A stretch of 31,671 nucleotides of DNA from Anaerolineae bacterium (lineage in GTDB: Bacteria > Chloroflexota > Anaerolineae > JAFGEY01), in the NCBI GenBank assembly GCA_016929775.1, contig JAFGIE010000087.1:1-31671 (forward strand), in the 5' to 3' direction. Each line of letters opens with the position of its first letter. Within the stretch, counting starts at the first letter, position 1. Position numbers and translations under genes: made by a program. The notes beneath the pieces were generated by a model, which worked only from the letters and a program-made list of their open reading frames with translations, ran no database searches and was not told where the DNA came from. This document shows positions 29,984-31,671 of this stretch, piece after piece.

Positions 29984-31551
29984 CGGATCTCGACGACCAC
30001 TCCCTCCTCCGCCCAATCGTAGAGCAGGGCGGCGTTCTGCGTGCTCAGCAAGATGCAGCCATAGGTCACCGGGTAACCGAGGTTCCCCGTCCACAGCAGC
30101 GTCGCGCCATCGCGGGTCGGGAACCCGTGAAAGCCATTCATGAACCTGGAGGAGGGCACCGGGCGGTAGATCCCGACAAAGTAGGGCATCCACAGGTCCC
30201 AGCTCGCCGCGTAAGCCTCCCGTTCGTGCGACTGCACCTGGAATACCCCTGGCGAGGTCGGGCTCGAGGGGATGCCGGTGCTCACCGTCCACGCCCAGAC
30301 CACGTTGCCCCACTCGTAGGCCCACATCTGCTGCTGGCTGATGCTGACCACGATCCGCTTGTGCATCACCACCGGCAGCGGCAAGAGCACGTCGGGCGAC
30401 GGGATGGCGATCGTCTGCCCCGGACGGAGGCGGTCGACCCCGGGGTTGGCCTCTTGCAGCCACGGGTAGGGGAACCCGCGATCGCGCGCGATGCTCGCCA
30501 GCGTCTCGCCCGCCTGTACCACGTGCTGCCCCGGGTGGTGGTACACGCGGAACGTCACCTGGAATTCCCCCGACAGGATCGCGGCGGCAACGTCGTCTGT
30601 GACGTCCTCCTCCAGGTAGTAGCGCGAGGCGCCCAGCTCTCCCGCGCGCCCAGCCAGGTACGCGCGCACCCGTTCGCGCTCCACCGACCAGCGCAGGGCA
30701 GGCGGCGGGCCTGGGTCGTAGGCGAGCGTCACCCAGCTCGCCCACACGTCCGGCTCTGCCGTCCACCACAGCGACTCGCCCGCGATCGGATCGAAGGCCC
30801 GGATCGTGACCGGGTTGGAGAGCCAGGCGTTCGCCTCCGCCTCGAGCGCGTCCAAGTTCGTCACCGGCGCCTGCACGGCAGAGAAAGCCAGCGGCGCCGG
30901 CGCCCCTTCCGCTAACTCGAGCAGGTGCGCGCCGATCCAGTCTGCCGTCGCGCCTACGTCGAGGGCGCGCCCGGGAACCGACGGGGACTGCTCGACTCGC
31001 GCCCCCGTGACGCGGAGCGTCGCGTCGATCGGAGCGACGGCAACCTGTGGCGCCAGCGCCCGCAGCTGCGCTTCCATGCGGGCGCGATCGATCGTGACCG
31101 CCGGCGTCACCTGGATCGGCGGCGCGCCGGACAAGAGCGCGCGCAGGTGCGCCGCCGGGTCCCCGATCCCGAGGGCAACGTCGACCACCTGCTGCGCATC
31201 CAGGCGGAGCCCGAGTCCTTCCGGCGGAAGCGACCACACCCGATCGCCATCCGCCAGCGCCACCGCGCGCTCCTGCCAGGCGCGCTCCAGGGCGGCGACG
31301 CCCTCTGCGCGCGAACGACCCCCAAGCGCTACGCCCAGGCTCTCGACGCCAGGAAAGACGTGCGTCGCGCTGTGCAGCCACAAGGAGGCAAGGACCAGCG
31401 CGAGGAGGAGAAACAGCAGCAGGGCGGCAAGGAGCACTGCCAGCGGATCCCGTTCCAACCGGCTGAGGACGGGACGCCCTGGCGTGTGCGCGGCGAGCAT
31501 GCCGTGGTGCTGCGCGCGCGTGCGATCCCGATCGTTGAGCGGTGTCGACAT
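29977..31551 (-). CDS. Membrane-anchored LysM/YkuD L,D-transpeptidase-like protein
   Basis: A 524-residue cell-envelope protein. A single transmembrane anchor is at about 36-59 (VLLAALLLFLLLALVLASLWL). Residues from about 65 to 230 are like the peptidoglycan-binding (VanW-associated) domain; a LysM is at about 341-384 (HVVQAGETLASIARDRG to LRPGQTIAIP); the YkuD domain is at 400-523. The catalytic His475 (NGFHGFP) and Cys499 are kept, but the usual SHGCIRL is TYGCILL, losing the conserved Ser/His and Arg around the Cys. It would cross-link or tether peptidoglycan outside the membrane. ATG 31551 has only a weak ribosome site. The gene follows a truncated oxidoreductase-like gene by 39 bp. Confidence 0.9.
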   Translation of the reverse strand: MSTPLNDRDRTRAQHHGMLAAHTPGRPVLSRLERDPLAVLLAALLLFLLLALVLASLWLHSATHVFPGVESLGVALGGRSRAEGVAALERAWQERAVALADGDRVWSLPPEGLGLRLDAQQVVDVALGIGDPAAHLRALLSGAPPIQVTPAVTIDRARMEAQLRALAPQVAVAPIDATLRVTGARVEQSPSVPGRALDVGATADWIGAHLLELAEGAPAPLAFSAVQAPVTNLDALEAEANAWLSNPVTIRAFDPIAGESLWWTAEPDVWASWVTLAYDPGPPPALRWSVERERVRAYLAGRAGELGASRYYLEEDVTDDVAAAILSGEFQVTFRVYHHPGQHVVQAGETLASIARDRGFPYPWLQEANPGVDRLRPGQTIAIPSPDVLLPLPVVMHKRIVVSISQQQMWAYEWGNVVWAWTVSTGIPSSPTSPGVFQVQSHEREAYAASWDLWMPYFVGIYRPVPSSRFMNGFHGFPTRDGATLLWTGNLGYPVTYGCILLSTQNAALLYDWAEEGVVVEIRP

Positions 31552-31590
31552 GCGTAGGTTCCCCCAGTCCCTACGATGCTGGCGCCACGG

Positions 31591-31671
31591 TCATCCCGAA
31601 CCCGGGGCATCCCCCCAGTCCGGCACGCGCAGCACCTCGCCGTCCCGTAGGGCCGACTTGTGCGCCATCAC
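31591..31671 (-). CDS. Gfo/Idh/MocA-like oxidoreductase C-terminus, partial
   Basis: The minus-strand frame entering from the window edge reads MAHKSALRDGEVLRVPDWG and stops at TGA 31591. The AHKSALRDGEVLRVP pattern is the usual ending of Gfo/Idh/MocA oxidoreductases. Only 26 codons are inside the window, so the family call is tentative. Confidence 0.5.
   Translation of the reverse strand: MMAHKSALRDGEVLRVPDWGDAPGSG

Noticed and set aside
1..31671. CRISPR array, tRNA, rRNA, insertion sequence or prophage
   Set aside because: No direct-repeat array, transposase, integrase or RNA-gene-like sequence was seen on either strand.

Overview
The window is high-GC bacterial DNA, almost wholly coding, with strong GC preference at third codon positions, frequent GTG starts and purine-rich ribosome binding sites. 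Gene content (an M16C presequence-type protease, a YciH/SUI1 homologue, UroD-like and SIS proteins, many Gfo/Idh/MocA oxidoreductases, an LysM/YkuD protein) suggests a Chloroflexota member of the Anaerolineae/Caldilineae kind, perhaps a metagenome-assembled one. That taxonomic guess is inference from protein style. No rRNA, tRNA, CRISPR array, transposase or phage gene was seen.

Layout. Positions 1-2775 (+) hold the C-terminal bulk of an M16C metalloprotease. A 16-bp perfect hairpin (2804-2840) separates it from everything else, which is on the minus strand. Reading the minus strand in its direction of transcription: a truncated oxidoreductase-like tail at the window edge (31591-31671); an L,D-transpeptidase-like protein (29977-31551) with a hairpin at its end; a small membrane protein (29549-29860) with an extended -10 promoter; then a promoter at about 29420 and a run of nine genes down to 18778: a giant acetyltransferase/beta-sandwich fusion, two Gfo/Idh/MocA oxidoreductases, a sialidase-like propeller protein, a YciH/SUI1 protein, an unknown protein, a DinB-fold protein, an SMP-30 lactonase and an MFS transporter. 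A good sigma70-type promoter at 18737-18765 precedes a second run: GH116-like glycosidase, MFS transporter, an unknown toroid-like protein, a free-standing pyruvate-kinase C-domain protein, a 30-codon ORF, a ThuA-like gene broken by an in-frame TAG, a Gfo/Idh oxidoreductase, a UxuB/YjmF-type SDR, a GH78-like rhamnosidase, a medium-chain dehydrogenase, a sulfatase, a SIS isomerase and a UroD-like protein, ending at the 2804-2840 hairpin.

How they may work together. About 26 kb looks like a sugar or glycan catabolic island: two glycoside hydrolases of exo-acting families, a type I sulfatase, three complete Gfo/Idh oxidoreductases plus SDR and MDR dehydrogenases, a lactonase, a sugar-phosphate isomerase-like SIS protein and two MFS importers. 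The hydrolases and the sulfatase lack visible signal peptides, so the chemistry is probably cytoplasmic, on imported small glycosides or sulfated sugars. There is no ABC importer, SusC/D pair or recognisable regulator in the window. Rhamnose, a hexuronate and a beta-linked hexose are plausible constituents of the substrate, but its identity cannot be read from the sequence.

Oddities include the amber-interrupted ThuA gene, a tiny ORF with an ideal coupled start between two genes, an MFS gene whose conserved N-terminus extends above its first legal start codon, a lactonase with two well-supported starts (lipoprotein or cytosolic), a possible gene remnant between MFS and GH116, and the acetyltransferase fusion of about 1,100 residues.
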